Shown piece by piece: positions 56,666 to 64,000 of a DNA stretch of 64,000 nucleotides. The stretch spans positions 5,158,001 to 5,222,000 of the forward strand of contig NZ_CP033365.1 in assembly GCF_013170825.1 (NCBI RefSeq). The letters run 5' to 3'. The translations under genes and the position numbers were made by a program. The stretch's first letter is position 1; the number at the start of each line of letters is the position of its first letter. The stretch comes from Mesorhizobium sp. NZP2298 (GTDB taxonomy: Bacteria > Pseudomonadota > Alphaproteobacteria > Rhizobiales > Rhizobiaceae). Under the pieces are notes generated by a model, which saw nothing but the letters and a program-made list of their open reading frames with translations, had not been told where the DNA came from and ran no database searches.

Positions 56666-57145
56666 TCACCCACGCTCCTTCAAGAGCCGGCCCTTCTCGC
56701 GCGACCAGTCGCGCTGCTTTTCGGTCTCACGCTTGTCGTGCAGTTTCTTGCCGCGACCGACGGCGAGCAGCAGCTTGGCGCGGCCCTGATCGTTGAAATA
56801 GATCTTTAGCGGCACCAGGGTCATCCCTTCGCGGTCGACGCTCTGCGACAGCTTTGCCATCTCACGCTTGTTGAGCAGGAGTTTGCGGCGCCTCCGGGGC
56901 TCGTGATTGAAGCGGTTGGCCTGCAGATATTCCGGCAGATAGGAATTGATCAGCCAGATCTCGCCGCCTTCGACCGAGGCGTAGCTGTCCTGGATGTTCG
57001 CCTGGCCCTGGCGCAGCGACTTGACCTCGGTGCCGGTCAGCACCAAGCCGGCCTCGATCGTGTCGAGCACCTCATAGGAAAACCGCGCCTTGCGGTTCTC
57101 CGCAACGGTCTTGTTGTTGGGATCGGCTTTTCTGACTTGATTCAT
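56666..57145 (-). CDS. smpB: SsrA-binding protein
   Basis: 159 residues. Typical Smp[44 protein letters not shown] and the basic C-terminal tail [22 protein letters not shown] that enters the decoding site. Needed for trans-translation. The tmRNA gene is not in the window. Follows dapA by 25 nt. Confidence 0.95.
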   Translation of the reverse strand: MNQVRKADPNNKTVAENRKARFSYEVLDTIEAGLVLTGTEVKSLRQGQANIQDSYASVEGGEIWLINSYLPEYLQANRFNHEPRRRRKLLLNKREMAKLSQSVDREGMTLVPLKIYFNDQGRAKLLLAVGRGKKLHDKRETEKQRDWSREKGRLLKERG

Positions 57146-57170
57146 GATGTGGAGAGGTGGCGCCTCATCC

Positions 57171-58052
57171 TTAATTTATCAAGCCGGCGTGCTTCATGGC
57201 CGCGTCGATCTTTGCAGCGGTCGACTCCTCGACCGTGACCAGCGGTGAACGCAGCACGTTCTCGACCTTGCCGAGCTTCGACAGCGCGTATTTGGCGCCG
57301 GATACGCCGGGCTCCAGGAAGATCGCCTTGTGCAGCGGCAAGAGACGATCCTGCAACTCAAGCGCTTTTGCACTGTCGCCGGACAGCGTTGCTTCCTGGA
57401 ATTCGGCGCACAGCCGCGGCGCGACATTCGACGTCACCGAGATGCAGCCGACACCGCCATGGGCGTTGAACCCGAGCGCCGAGGCATCCTCGCCGGAAAG
57501 CTGGATGAAATCCTTGCCGCAGGTCATGCGCTGCTCGGACACACGCTCAACCTTGCCGGTCGCATCCTTGACGCCGACGATATTCTTGAAGTCGTGCGCC
57601 AGCCGGCCCATCGTCTCCGGCATCATGTCGATCACCGAACGCGGCGGGATGTTGTAGATGATGATAGGCAGCTTCGTCGCCCTGGCGACGGCGGCGAAAT
57701 GCTCGTAGAGGCCGCGTTGCGTCGGCTTGTTGTAATAGGGCGTGACGACCAGGGCGGCATCGGCGCCGGCCTTTTCGGCATATTGCACGAGCCCGACGGC
57801 TTCCGCGGTGTTGTTGGAACCGGCGCCGGCGACGACCGGAGCGCGGCCATTGGCGACCTCGATGCAGACCTTGACGACATGGCGATGCTCATCATGCGAC
57901 AGGGTCGGCGACTCGCCGGTCGTGCCCACCGGAACCAGGCCAGTCGTGCCTTCAGCGAGCTGCCATTCGACAAATGCGCGAAAGGCTTTCTCGTCGAAAC
58001 GCCCGCTCTTTTCGAACGGTGTCACGAGCGCAGTAAGCGAGCCTCTCAGCAT
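57171..58052 (-). CDS. dapA: 4-hydroxy-tetrahydrodipicolinate synthase
   Basis: 293 residues. GTTGESPTL (pyruvate site), Tyr133 ([11 protein letters not shown]) and Schiff-base Lys162 (GVKDATGK) are present. First enzyme of the lysine/diaminopimelate branch. ATG 58052 starts [16 protein letters not shown] 58061 is three codons upstream. Divergent from slt. Confidence 0.94.
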   Translation of the reverse strand: MLRGSLTALVTPFEKSGRFDEKAFRAFVEWQLAEGTTGLVPVGTTGESPTLSHDEHRHVVKVCIEVANGRAPVVAGAGSNNTAEAVGLVQYAEKAGADAALVVTPYYNKPTQRGLYEHFAAVARATKLPIIIYNIPPRSVIDMMPETMGRLAHDFKNIVGVKDATGKVERVSEQRMTCGKDFIQLSGEDASALGFNAHGGVGCISVTSNVAPRLCAEFQEATLSGDSAKALELQDRLLPLHKAIFLEPGVSGAKYALSKLGKVENVLRSPLVTVEESTAAKIDAAMKHAGLIN

Positions 58053-58298
58053 GTCGTCCAACTCCTTGGGACTTCTTGGGTTTTATCAGTCGGTTTGTCG
58101 TGCGCGCCTTCTAGCCGAAAGCGAAGCGGCGCACCATAGTCTCGACATGGTTGCGCGGCAAGCATTGCCATGGTGCCAGCAAGCGCAATTCGGACGGCCT
58201 CGATAACTCTTTGTTTACGAGCCCTTCACGACCTAAGTTTAGGCTTCGAGGCTTCTTCGCCTTCTGGTAAAATGCTGGATTAGGAAAGACACGAGATC

Positions 58299-60329
58299 AT
58301 GCCGGCCAGTCGGCCCCACCTCTTCGCGCTGCTTGGCGCCATCGCGGTGCTGATGCCCGGTGTGGCGATCGGCGGCAGCGTCGATGTGCAGGTCACCTCG
58401 GCGATCCCGATGCCCAGCCCGCAGGACGGGGCGCAGCAGGCGCCCTCACCCAGCGTCGCGATGCTGAAGAGCGGGTTGGACGCACTGGCGGCCGGCGATA
58501 TTCCAGGCGCCCGCGGTGTGCGCGACGCGCTTCCGGCTCAATCGCTCGACCAGCATATACTGGCTTGGGCGATCGCCCTCTATGGCGGCGACAAGGTTCC
58601 GAGCGGCGATATCGCCGCGGCCGCGAGGATGCTGCCCAACTGGCCGGGCACCGTCGCCTTGCGCAAGAACAGCGAGCGCGCGCTCTATCGGGAAAACCCC
58701 GCCCCCGGCATCGTCATTGCGGCATTCGGCGGCAGCCAGCCGCAAACATTCGAAGGCGTCATGGTTCTCGCTCGCGCCTATGTGGCGACGGGCAACGTCA
58801 AGGCGGCACGCTCGGTGCTGTCGCCGTTCTGGCGCACCACGGTCCTGGAAGCCAAGGACGAGACGGCGTTGATCAAGGAATTCGGCGGTCTGATCCCTGC
58901 CGCCGACCACCGTTTTCGCATGGATCGTATGTTCTATGCCGATCGGGTGAACTCCGCCCTGCGGATTGCCGGCCTTGCCGGCGCCCAGCAGTTCGCCGAT
59001 GCCTGGGCTGCAACCGACAGAGGCGACAAGAACGCGCTGAAACTGCTGAAGGCAGTGCCGGCATCCCAGCGTTCGGCCGGCTATTTCTTCGCGCAGGCCG
59101 AATATCTTCGCAAGCAGGAAGATTTTGCTGGCGCCGCCGCCGTTGTGATGAAGGCGCCGACGGACCGCGAGGCTTTGGTCGATCCGGACGCCTGGTGGGT
59201 CGAACGCCGGGTGCTGTCGCGCGAACTGGTCGACCAGGGCGACATGAAGACGGCTTACCGGATCGTCGCCACGCATGCCGCCGAAAGCGCGGCCAATGCG
59301 GCGGAGGCCGAGTTCCACGCCGGTTGGTATGCGCTGCGCGGCCTCAACGATCCCAAGCTTGCCGCGACGCATTTTTCACGTATCGCCAAGTTGGCGCAGG
59401 GGCCGATGACATTGTCGCGCGCCTATTACTGGCTCGGTCGTGCGGCGGAAGTCGGCGGGCCGGGCAATGCCAAGGACTATTTTGGGCGTGCGGCGGCCTT
59501 TGGCACGACCTTTTACGGCCAGCTTGCCGCCGAACGCGTCGGCCGCCAGGCACTCAATATCGTCTATCCCCAGCCGAGCGCTGCCGACCGGCAGAATTTT
59601 GCCAGCCGGGAGGCCGTCAGCGCCATCAAACGCCTGCAGGAGGCAGGCTACGACCGCTATGCCGAAACGCTCTACCGCGACCTTGCCGGACAGTTGACCA
59701 GCCCGGGCGAATTGGCGCTGCTCGCTGTCCTTGCCGAGAAACAAGGCAACCATTTCATGGCGCTGAAGGTCGGCAAGATCGCCGGCGCGCGCGGTATCGA
59801 TGTCGGTGCGCTGTCGCATCCGCTCGGCGTCATCCCTGATTCGGCCAATATTTCCGGCTCGGGCAAGGCGCTGGCCTATGCGATCGCTCGCCAGGAAAGC
59901 GAATTCAACATCGGCGCCGTATCCAGCGCTGGCGCACGCGGGCTGCTGCAGCTGATGCCGGGAACCGCCAAGCAACTGGCGAAGAAGGCCGGATTGCAGT
60001 TTTCGCAGGCACGGCTGACCACCGACGCCGGCTACAATGCCACACTCGGTTCAGCCTTCCTTGGCGAACAGCTCGATCGCTTCAACGGCTCCTATGTGCT
60101 GACCTTCGCCGGCTACAATGCCGGCCCCAACCGGGCCAGCCAGTGGGTGGCGAAATACGGCGACCCGCGCGGCAAGGACATCGATGCGGTGGTGGACTGG
60201 ATCGAGCGGATTCCCTACACGGAAACAAGAAGTTACGTACAGCGCGTGATGGAGAATTACGAAGTCTACAAGATGCGTATTTCCGGCAAATACGACATCG
60301 TCGGCGACCTCGTGAACGGGCGCAGCTGA
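58299..60329 (+). CDS. slt: Soluble lytic murein transglycosylase
   Basis: 676 residues. Signal peptide (about 1-25), a long alpha-helical superhelical (TPR-like) region (about 60-500) and a C-terminal SLT domain with catalytic Glu533 (ARQESEFN), GARGLLQLMPGTAKQLA, and FAGYNAGPNRASQW. Periplasmic; cleaves glycan strands to 1,6-anhydro products. In the slt/dapA/smpB cluster typical of Rhizobiales. Confidence 0.93.
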   Translation: MPASRPHLFALLGAIAVLMPGVAIGGSVDVQVTSAIPMPSPQDGAQQAPSPSVAMLKSGLDALAAGDIPGARGVRDALPAQSLDQHILAWAIALYGGDKVPSGDIAAAARMLPNWPGTVALRKNSERALYRENPAPGIVIAAFGGSQPQTFEGVMVLARAYVATGNVKAARSVLSPFWRTTVLEAKDETALIKEFGGLIPAADHRFRMDRMFYADRVNSALRIAGLAGAQQFADAWAATDRGDKNALKLLKAVPASQRSAGYFFAQAEYLRKQEDFAGAAAVVMKAPTDREALVDPDAWWVERRVLSRELVDQGDMKTAYRIVATHAAESAANAAEAEFHAGWYALRGLNDPKLAATHFSRIAKLAQGPMTLSRAYYWLGRAAEVGGPGNAKDYFGRAAAFGTTFYGQLAAERVGRQALNIVYPQPSAADRQNFASREAVSAIKRLQEAGYDRYAETLYRDLAGQLTSPGELALLAVLAEKQGNHFMALKVGKIAGARGIDVGALSHPLGVIPDSANISGSGKALAYAIARQESEFNIGAVSSAGARGLLQLMPGTAKQLAKKAGLQFSQARLTTDAGYNATLGSAFLGEQLDRFNGSYVLTFAGYNAGPNRASQWVAKYGDPRGKDIDAVVDWIERIPYTETRSYVQRVMENYEVYKMRISGKYDIVGDLVNGRS

Positions 60330-60592
60330 GGGCTCGACAGGCCCTTTCGCCAACGCTGCCGATCTCGCTCGATGGCCGGCAGGCCAGAGGGAGTGGGAAG
60401 GATCTCCAGTCCTTTGAATGGTCCTGTCCCGGGGAATGAGCTTGCAGGTCAACGGGACGGCCGCTCTCCCCTGCCAGGCATCTCTGCCGCAGGACGAGGT
60501 CGGGAACTTCGGTCTCGCCTTCTATTTGACCGCTCCCGCTCTCACCTGTAGCAGTCAGGGATGATCCCGCAGCAAGAAGGTGGCATGTCCGG

Positions 60593-61480
60593 ATGCCTGG
60601 TACCGAAGGCTTTTGCGACTTGTTCTACGCCGCGCCAGATGGGCTGAGACTTCATGCGCTCGTCTATGGCGAAGCGAATTCCGGACATTGGCCGGTCGTC
60701 TGCCTGCCTGGCCTGACCCGCAACGCACGAGATTTTCATGAGCTGGCGCTGCGCCTTTCAACGGGCTCCGATCCGCGCAAGGTGGTTGCCTTCGACTATC
60801 GCGGGCGCGGGCAATCGGCCTATGACCCCGATGTCAGCCATTATAATGTCGGCGTCGAGGCCGGCGACATCCTTGCCGGTCTGGCAGCACTGGGCATCGA
60901 GGAGGCGGCTTTCATCGGCACCTCACGCGGTGGGCTGATCATCCATGTGCTCGGCGCCCTGCGACCGGCAGTGCTGAAAGCCATTGTTCTGAATGATATC
61001 GGGCCGGAGATCGAGCCGGCCGGCCTCGCCCATATCCGGTCCTATCTTGAACGCGCGCCGAAGCCGAAGACCTTCACTGAAGTGGTGAATGTCCAACGCC
61101 ATGTTCATGGCCAGGACTTTCCCGCACTCACCGACGCCGACTGGACGCGAATGGTGGGGGCGCTCTACCGTGAGACGGATCAAGGGCTGTTGCCGGATTT
61201 TGACCCGAAGCTGGTCGACACCATTGCGAGTCTCGACCTGTCGCAACCATTGCCCGCGCTCTGGCCGCAGTTCGACGCGTTGGCGGCCATTCCCTTGCTC
61301 ACTGTCCGCGGCGCCAATTCGAGATTGCTGTCGACCCAAACGCTGGATGAGATGCGAAAGCGCCATCCTGGCACCGAGACGATCACCGTCACGGGTCAGG
61401 GGCACGCACCATTCCTCGAAACCGGCAGTCTGCCTGGCGATATAGCGGCCTTTCTTGATCGGGCTGAGCGCCAAGACTGA
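60593..61480 (+). CDS. Alpha/beta hydrolase
   Basis: 295 residues. Nucleophile elbow GTSRGG and base His in GQGHAPFLE; oxyanion/HG region VVCLPGLTRNARDF, and AFDYRGRGQSAYDP. The substrate cannot be told; related proteins include esterases and haloperoxidase-like hydrolases. ATG 60593 preceded by AGAAGG 12 nt upstream; ATG 60585 is out of frame. Confidence 0.85.
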   Translation: MPGTEGFCDLFYAAPDGLRLHALVYGEANSGHWPVVCLPGLTRNARDFHELALRLSTGSDPRKVVAFDYRGRGQSAYDPDVSHYNVGVEAGDILAGLAALGIEEAAFIGTSRGGLIIHVLGALRPAVLKAIVLNDIGPEIEPAGLAHIRSYLERAPKPKTFTEVVNVQRHVHGQDFPALTDADWTRMVGALYRETDQGLLPDFDPKLVDTIASLDLSQPLPALWPQFDALAAIPLLTVRGANSRLLSTQTLDEMRKRHPGTETITVTGQGHAPFLETGSLPGDIAAFLDRAERQD

Positions 61481-61489
61481 ATAAAGTAA

Positions 61490-61517
61490 ACCCCAAGACC
61501 AGATCTGGTCCAGGGGT
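61490..61517. terminator. Long imperfect palindrome between convergent hydrolase and recombinase genes
   Basis: ACCCCAAGACCAGA is inverted as TCTGGTCCAGGGGT, with one A/C mismatch; the inner GACCAGATCTGGTC is a perfect 14-bp palindrome. It may end both transcripts or mark an integration remnant. Confidence 0.5.
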
Positions 61518-61548
61518 CACAGCAACAGTATAGCCGCGCCTGTCGGAA

Positions 61549-62625
61549 TTATTTGGCCTTCGAGCTTTTCCCCAAGGCTTTTGCCGGCTTCGCCGCAGCC
61601 GCCTTGGTCGTTTGGCCCCGCTTTGGCGCCGAAGGCGCGGTCAGCGGGGACGAGAAGGCCGAGCTTTCATCACCACGCGAGGCATCCTCGCTTCGCGGCG
61701 TTTCCAGCACGACGACACAGCCGTCGAGATCGTTGGTGGCCAGATGCGCGTAGCGCATGGTCATCGAAAGAGTCTGATGGCCAAGCCACATCTGCACGCG
61801 CCTGATGTCGATGCCGCCCTGGACAAGGCGCGAGGCGCAGGTGTGACGCAAGATGTGCGGCACGACCTGATCGTCGGCGCCAAGACCGACTTCGGCCTTC
61901 GCGTCATTCCAGATGGCACGGAACTGTGCCTGGCTGAGCTTGGTGAACGGGCCTTTGGGCCGGCGCCCTTCGGCGGGAGGCAGCTTGATGACCTCCTTGA
62001 CACGCTCGGTCATCGGGATGGTACGGCTGCGGCCGGATTTGGTGATCCAGAAACTGACGCGATGTTCCTGGATGTCGTTCCAGATCAGCCCGAGCGCCTC
62101 GCCGAGACGGCATCCGGTGTCGACGAGGAAGACGGAAAGCCTGTAGGCATCCTCACTGCGGCTTCTGATGGCGGCGAACAGCCTTGCCTCTTCGTCCCTC
62201 TCGAGGAACCGAATCCGTCCCGCCCGCTCTTTCTGGCGGCGGAACTCGGGCAGGCTGTGGATATCTCCCATCTTGTAGGCCTTGCGCAGCAGTTTGCTGA
62301 GGGCAGCCATCTTTCGATTGATGGTTGCGTTGCTGTTGCCGCGCTGGCGCAAGGTGCCGATAAGGTTATCAAGGGTACTCTGGTCAAAGGCGCTGAAACG
62401 TTCTCCAAGGAGAATTTCATCTATTTCGCCGATGAAAGAGCTGACATTGTATTTATGCCGGCCATCATCCCACAGTATGTCCCGATAGGCTGAAAAAAGC
62501 TCTCCGACTCGGTACGACTTTACTTCTCTTATCTTGTTGTACGTGTACTTGATCTTCGAATTCTGAGAAGAAAACATCGAAAACGGATCTGAGGGGCTAG
62601 CCTCCTGGATCGCTTCGTTGGTCAT
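61549..62625 (-). CDS. Tyrosine recombinase/phage-type integrase
   Basis: 358 residues. N-terminal SAM-like domain (about 40-120) and a catalytic domain with Arg in DTGCRLGEALGL, Lys in ITKSGRSRTIPM, HILRHTCASRL (H-x-x-R), His in WLGHQTLS and the nucleophile Tyr in MTMRYAHL, so the RKHRHY set looks complete. The C-terminal 35 residues are Ala/Lys/Ser-rich and histone-H1-like. No partner excisionase or other mobile genes were found nearby. Start chosen at MTNEAIQEASP. Confidence 0.9.
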   Translation of the reverse strand: MTNEAIQEASPSDPFSMFSSQNSKIKYTYNKIREVKSYRVGELFSAYRDILWDDGRHKYNVSSFIGEIDEILLGERFSAFDQSTLDNLIGTLRQRGNSNATINRKMAALSKLLRKAYKMGDIHSLPEFRRQKERAGRIRFLERDEEARLFAAIRSRSEDAYRLSVFLVDTGCRLGEALGLIWNDIQEHRVSFWITKSGRSRTIPMTERVKEVIKLPPAEGRRPKGPFTKLSQAQFRAIWNDAKAEVGLGADDQVVPHILRHTCASRLVQGGIDIRRVQMWLGHQTLSMTMRYAHLATNDLDGCVVVLETPRSEDASRGDESSAFSSPLTAPSAPKRGQTTKAAAAKPAKALGKSSKAK

Positions 62626-62805
62626 AATTCGTCGCGCCCCCCGAGTGGATAGATCAGCCCTATCCGCTTGGAAGCGTCCTTTCAAGAGTTTTAATCACGC
62701 GGTTGTGATCTCATCCGCCCATCAGCGAATCCCACGAAATCACTCTGCGGACTTGTTCAGCTACCGATTCCCCCTCTTCCTTCGTTTGCGTTGACCCAGT
62801 CACGA

Positions 62806-62841
62806 AACAAAAACAGCCCGGGCGTTTGTGCGCCCGGGCTG
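62806..62841 (-). terminator. Rho-independent terminator of porin copy 2
   Basis: CAGCCCGGGCG (62814-62824) and CGCCCGGGCTG (62831-62841) pair perfectly around TTTGTG, followed on the minus strand by TTTTTGTTT. It lies 25 nt after the porin stop. Confidence 0.92.
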
Positions 62842-62866
62842 GATTTCACCTGTAAGGAACCAGCCC

Positions 62867-64000
62867 TTAGAAGGAGCGCTGGAAGCGGAGGATACCGCCG
62901 AGGTTGCTCTTCTTTTCGGCGGAGGTCCAGTTGGACGCAGGGTAGCTTCCGGCGTTCAGATAGTCGACTTCGGCCGTGACCGTGAAGCCGGGAACCACGT
63001 CGTAAGCGATGTTGGCTGCAATGCCGAGGTTCTCGTCCTCGTCATACGACACCTGGGCGTTGAACGAGGTTTTCTCGTTGAACTTGTAGGTGCCACCGCC
63101 CCACACAGCCCAGTTTCCGCCCCAAAGCTTGTACATGCCGCGACCACCGGCCGGGATAGCGTAGCTGAGGTCATTGTAGTTGCTGTCGGAGCCGTAACCG
63201 CCCATGATCCACAGCGACAGTTCGTTGGAGACGTTGACGTCCAAGCGGACCTTGCCGGCAACTTCTTCGTAGTTGCTGTCATAAGCCACGACGCCCGTGA
63301 TGGCACCCCAGCCCTGCGTCCACTTCACGCCACCGACGACATGCGGAACGTAGCTGTCGATCGTGAAGGGGCCATAGCCTTCTTCGAGCGAAACCACCGC
63401 CGAGAAGCCGTTGCCGGCATCGAAGTAGTACTGCACGACGTTGGTGTCGAAGCCGCCGTACGGAACCAGCGTATCCTGAATGACATTGCCGGCGTAGCCG
63501 ATGAACGTATCGAAAGCCGATTCGTCCTTACCGACGCGGAGGCCACCGAGCTGAATCCAGGCGAAGTTCAGCGAAATGCCCGAATTCGTGGCGCCAACAG
63601 TACCGTATTCGCCCGTGGCAAAATTATAGGCGTAGCGACCGCTGGTTGCGGTGTTGCCGAAGTTGAAGCGGGTTTCGGTGTAGGTCTTCAACGTGCCGAG
63701 CTCGGTTTCCTGGCCGGTCCAGGTCTTCAGCGTGAAGCGGGCATTCTTCTTCCAGGTGCTCTGATCCGAGCCGTCCTTGACGTCGGTTGCACGTGCACCG
63801 TCGAACGAGCCGATATCGCCAGCGCCGATGTCGTAACGGACGTAGCCGCCGATGCGCAGGCAGGTCTCGGTGCCCGGGATGTAGAAGTAGCCAGCGCCGT
63901 AGACGTCGCAGATCTTGACGTATTCAGCGGGTTCCGGCTCGGCGACGACGACGGCGTCGGCGGCGCGCGCACCGGAAACTGCGATCAGGGCCGCAGCGGA
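62867..64000 (-). CDS. Outer membrane porin (Rhizobiales Omp2-type), copy 2, 5' end cut by window
   Basis: 378 codons are visible, starting inside the signal peptide (SAAALIAVSGARA) and ending RFQRSF. The opening DAVVVAEPEPAEYVKICDVYGAGYFYIPGTETCLRIGGY is identical to copy 1; long stretches such as LNFAWIQLGGLRVGKDE and TGVVAYDSNYEEV also match. Differences cluster around residues 60-80 and 140-160 and in other loop regions, as expected for surface-exposed segments. The start codon lies beyond 64000. Confidence 0.93.
   Translation of the reverse strand, partial: SAAALIAVSGARAADAVVVAEPEPAEYVKICDVYGAGYFYIPGTETCLRIGGYVRYDIGAGDIGSFDGARATDVKDGSDQSTWKKNARFTLKTWTGQETELGTLKTYTETRFNFGNTATSGRYAYNFATGEYGTVGATNSGISLNFAWIQLGGLRVGKDESAFDTFIGYAGNVIQDTLVPYGGFDTNVVQYYFDAGNGFSAVVSLEEGYGPFTIDSYVPHVVGGVKWTQGWGAITGVVAYDSNYEEVAGKVRLDVNVSNELSLWIMGGYGSDSNYNDLSYAIPAGGRGMYKLWGGNWAVWGGGTYKFNEKTSFNAQVSYDEDENLGIAANIAYDVVPGFTVTAEVDYLNAGSYPASNWTSAEKKSNLGGILRFQRSF

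Noticed and set aside
61549-64000. Prophage or integrative element next to the recombinase
   Set aside because: Only the recombinase was found. Flanking genes are a hydrolase and a porin, and no tRNA or phage gene is visible in the window.

Overview
The window comes from the chromosome of a rhizobial alphaproteobacterium, most likely Mesorhizobium or a close relative. This is inferred from the uniformly high GC content, dense gene packing with many ATGA stop/start overlaps, Rhizobiales-type porins, the rpoZ-rsh-pyrE ... acpS-lepB-rnc-era ... recO gene order, the slt/dapA/smpB cluster, and palindromic intergenic repeats of a kind common in rhizobial genomes. No database search was possible. 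No rRNA, tRNA, CRISPR array or insertion sequence was recognised.

Layout. 1-5.5 kb: end of a tautomerase gene, an acyl-ACP/acyl-CoA synthetase fused to an acyltransferase-like domain, the psd-pssA phosphatidylethanolamine genes and an SMP-30 lactonase. 5.5-14.3 kb: an ABM monooxygenase behind a SoxR-like operator, an ArsR/Atm1-type exporter pair, two LysR regulators each divergent from an enzyme gene, a LysM protein, a LOG-family hydrolase, and an 8-bp tandem repeat that encodes the end of one LysR gene. 14.5-22 kb: a CorA/ZntB transporter, RarD, and a tightly coupled run cysS-VOC-GFA-GFA-pip-cimA. 22-31 kb: SRAP/YedK, a Nudix hydrolase, small exported proteins, an atypical dihydroorotase, YgfZ, an HD hydrolase and a PAS-GGDEF-EAL protein. 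31-42.5 kb: a decayed SDR gene, a fatty acid desaturase with a LysR regulator, a GNAT-peptidase C39 fusion overlapping a RimK-like ATP-grasp ligase, an ECF sigma/anti-sigma pair, a large DUF2339 membrane protein, a thioesterase and recO.

42.5-54 kb: a porin and a broken phosphotransferase gene lie between era and recO, followed (reading upstream) by era, rnc, lepB, acpS, a DUF2062 gene, a VOC gene, pyrE, rsh and rpoZ; on the other side of rpoZ are a NYN/LabA protein and a family-5-like uracil-DNA glycosylase. 54-64 kb: an oxidoreductase with a divergent HxlR regulator, GH25 lysozyme, smpB, dapA, slt, an alpha/beta hydrolase, a lone tyrosine recombinase and a second porin cut by the window end.

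Most of the window is core housekeeping. The strongest candidate for an under-described system is the coupled GNAT-C39 peptidase / ATP-grasp ligase pair at 34.1-36.7 kb, which carries intact catalytic motifs for acetyl transfer, peptide cleavage and amide ligation. Other points of interest are the SoxR-like operator, the dihydroorotase lacking one metal-binding histidine, the tandem repeat inside a LysR reading frame, the interrupted era-recO segment, and a family of palindromic repeats.
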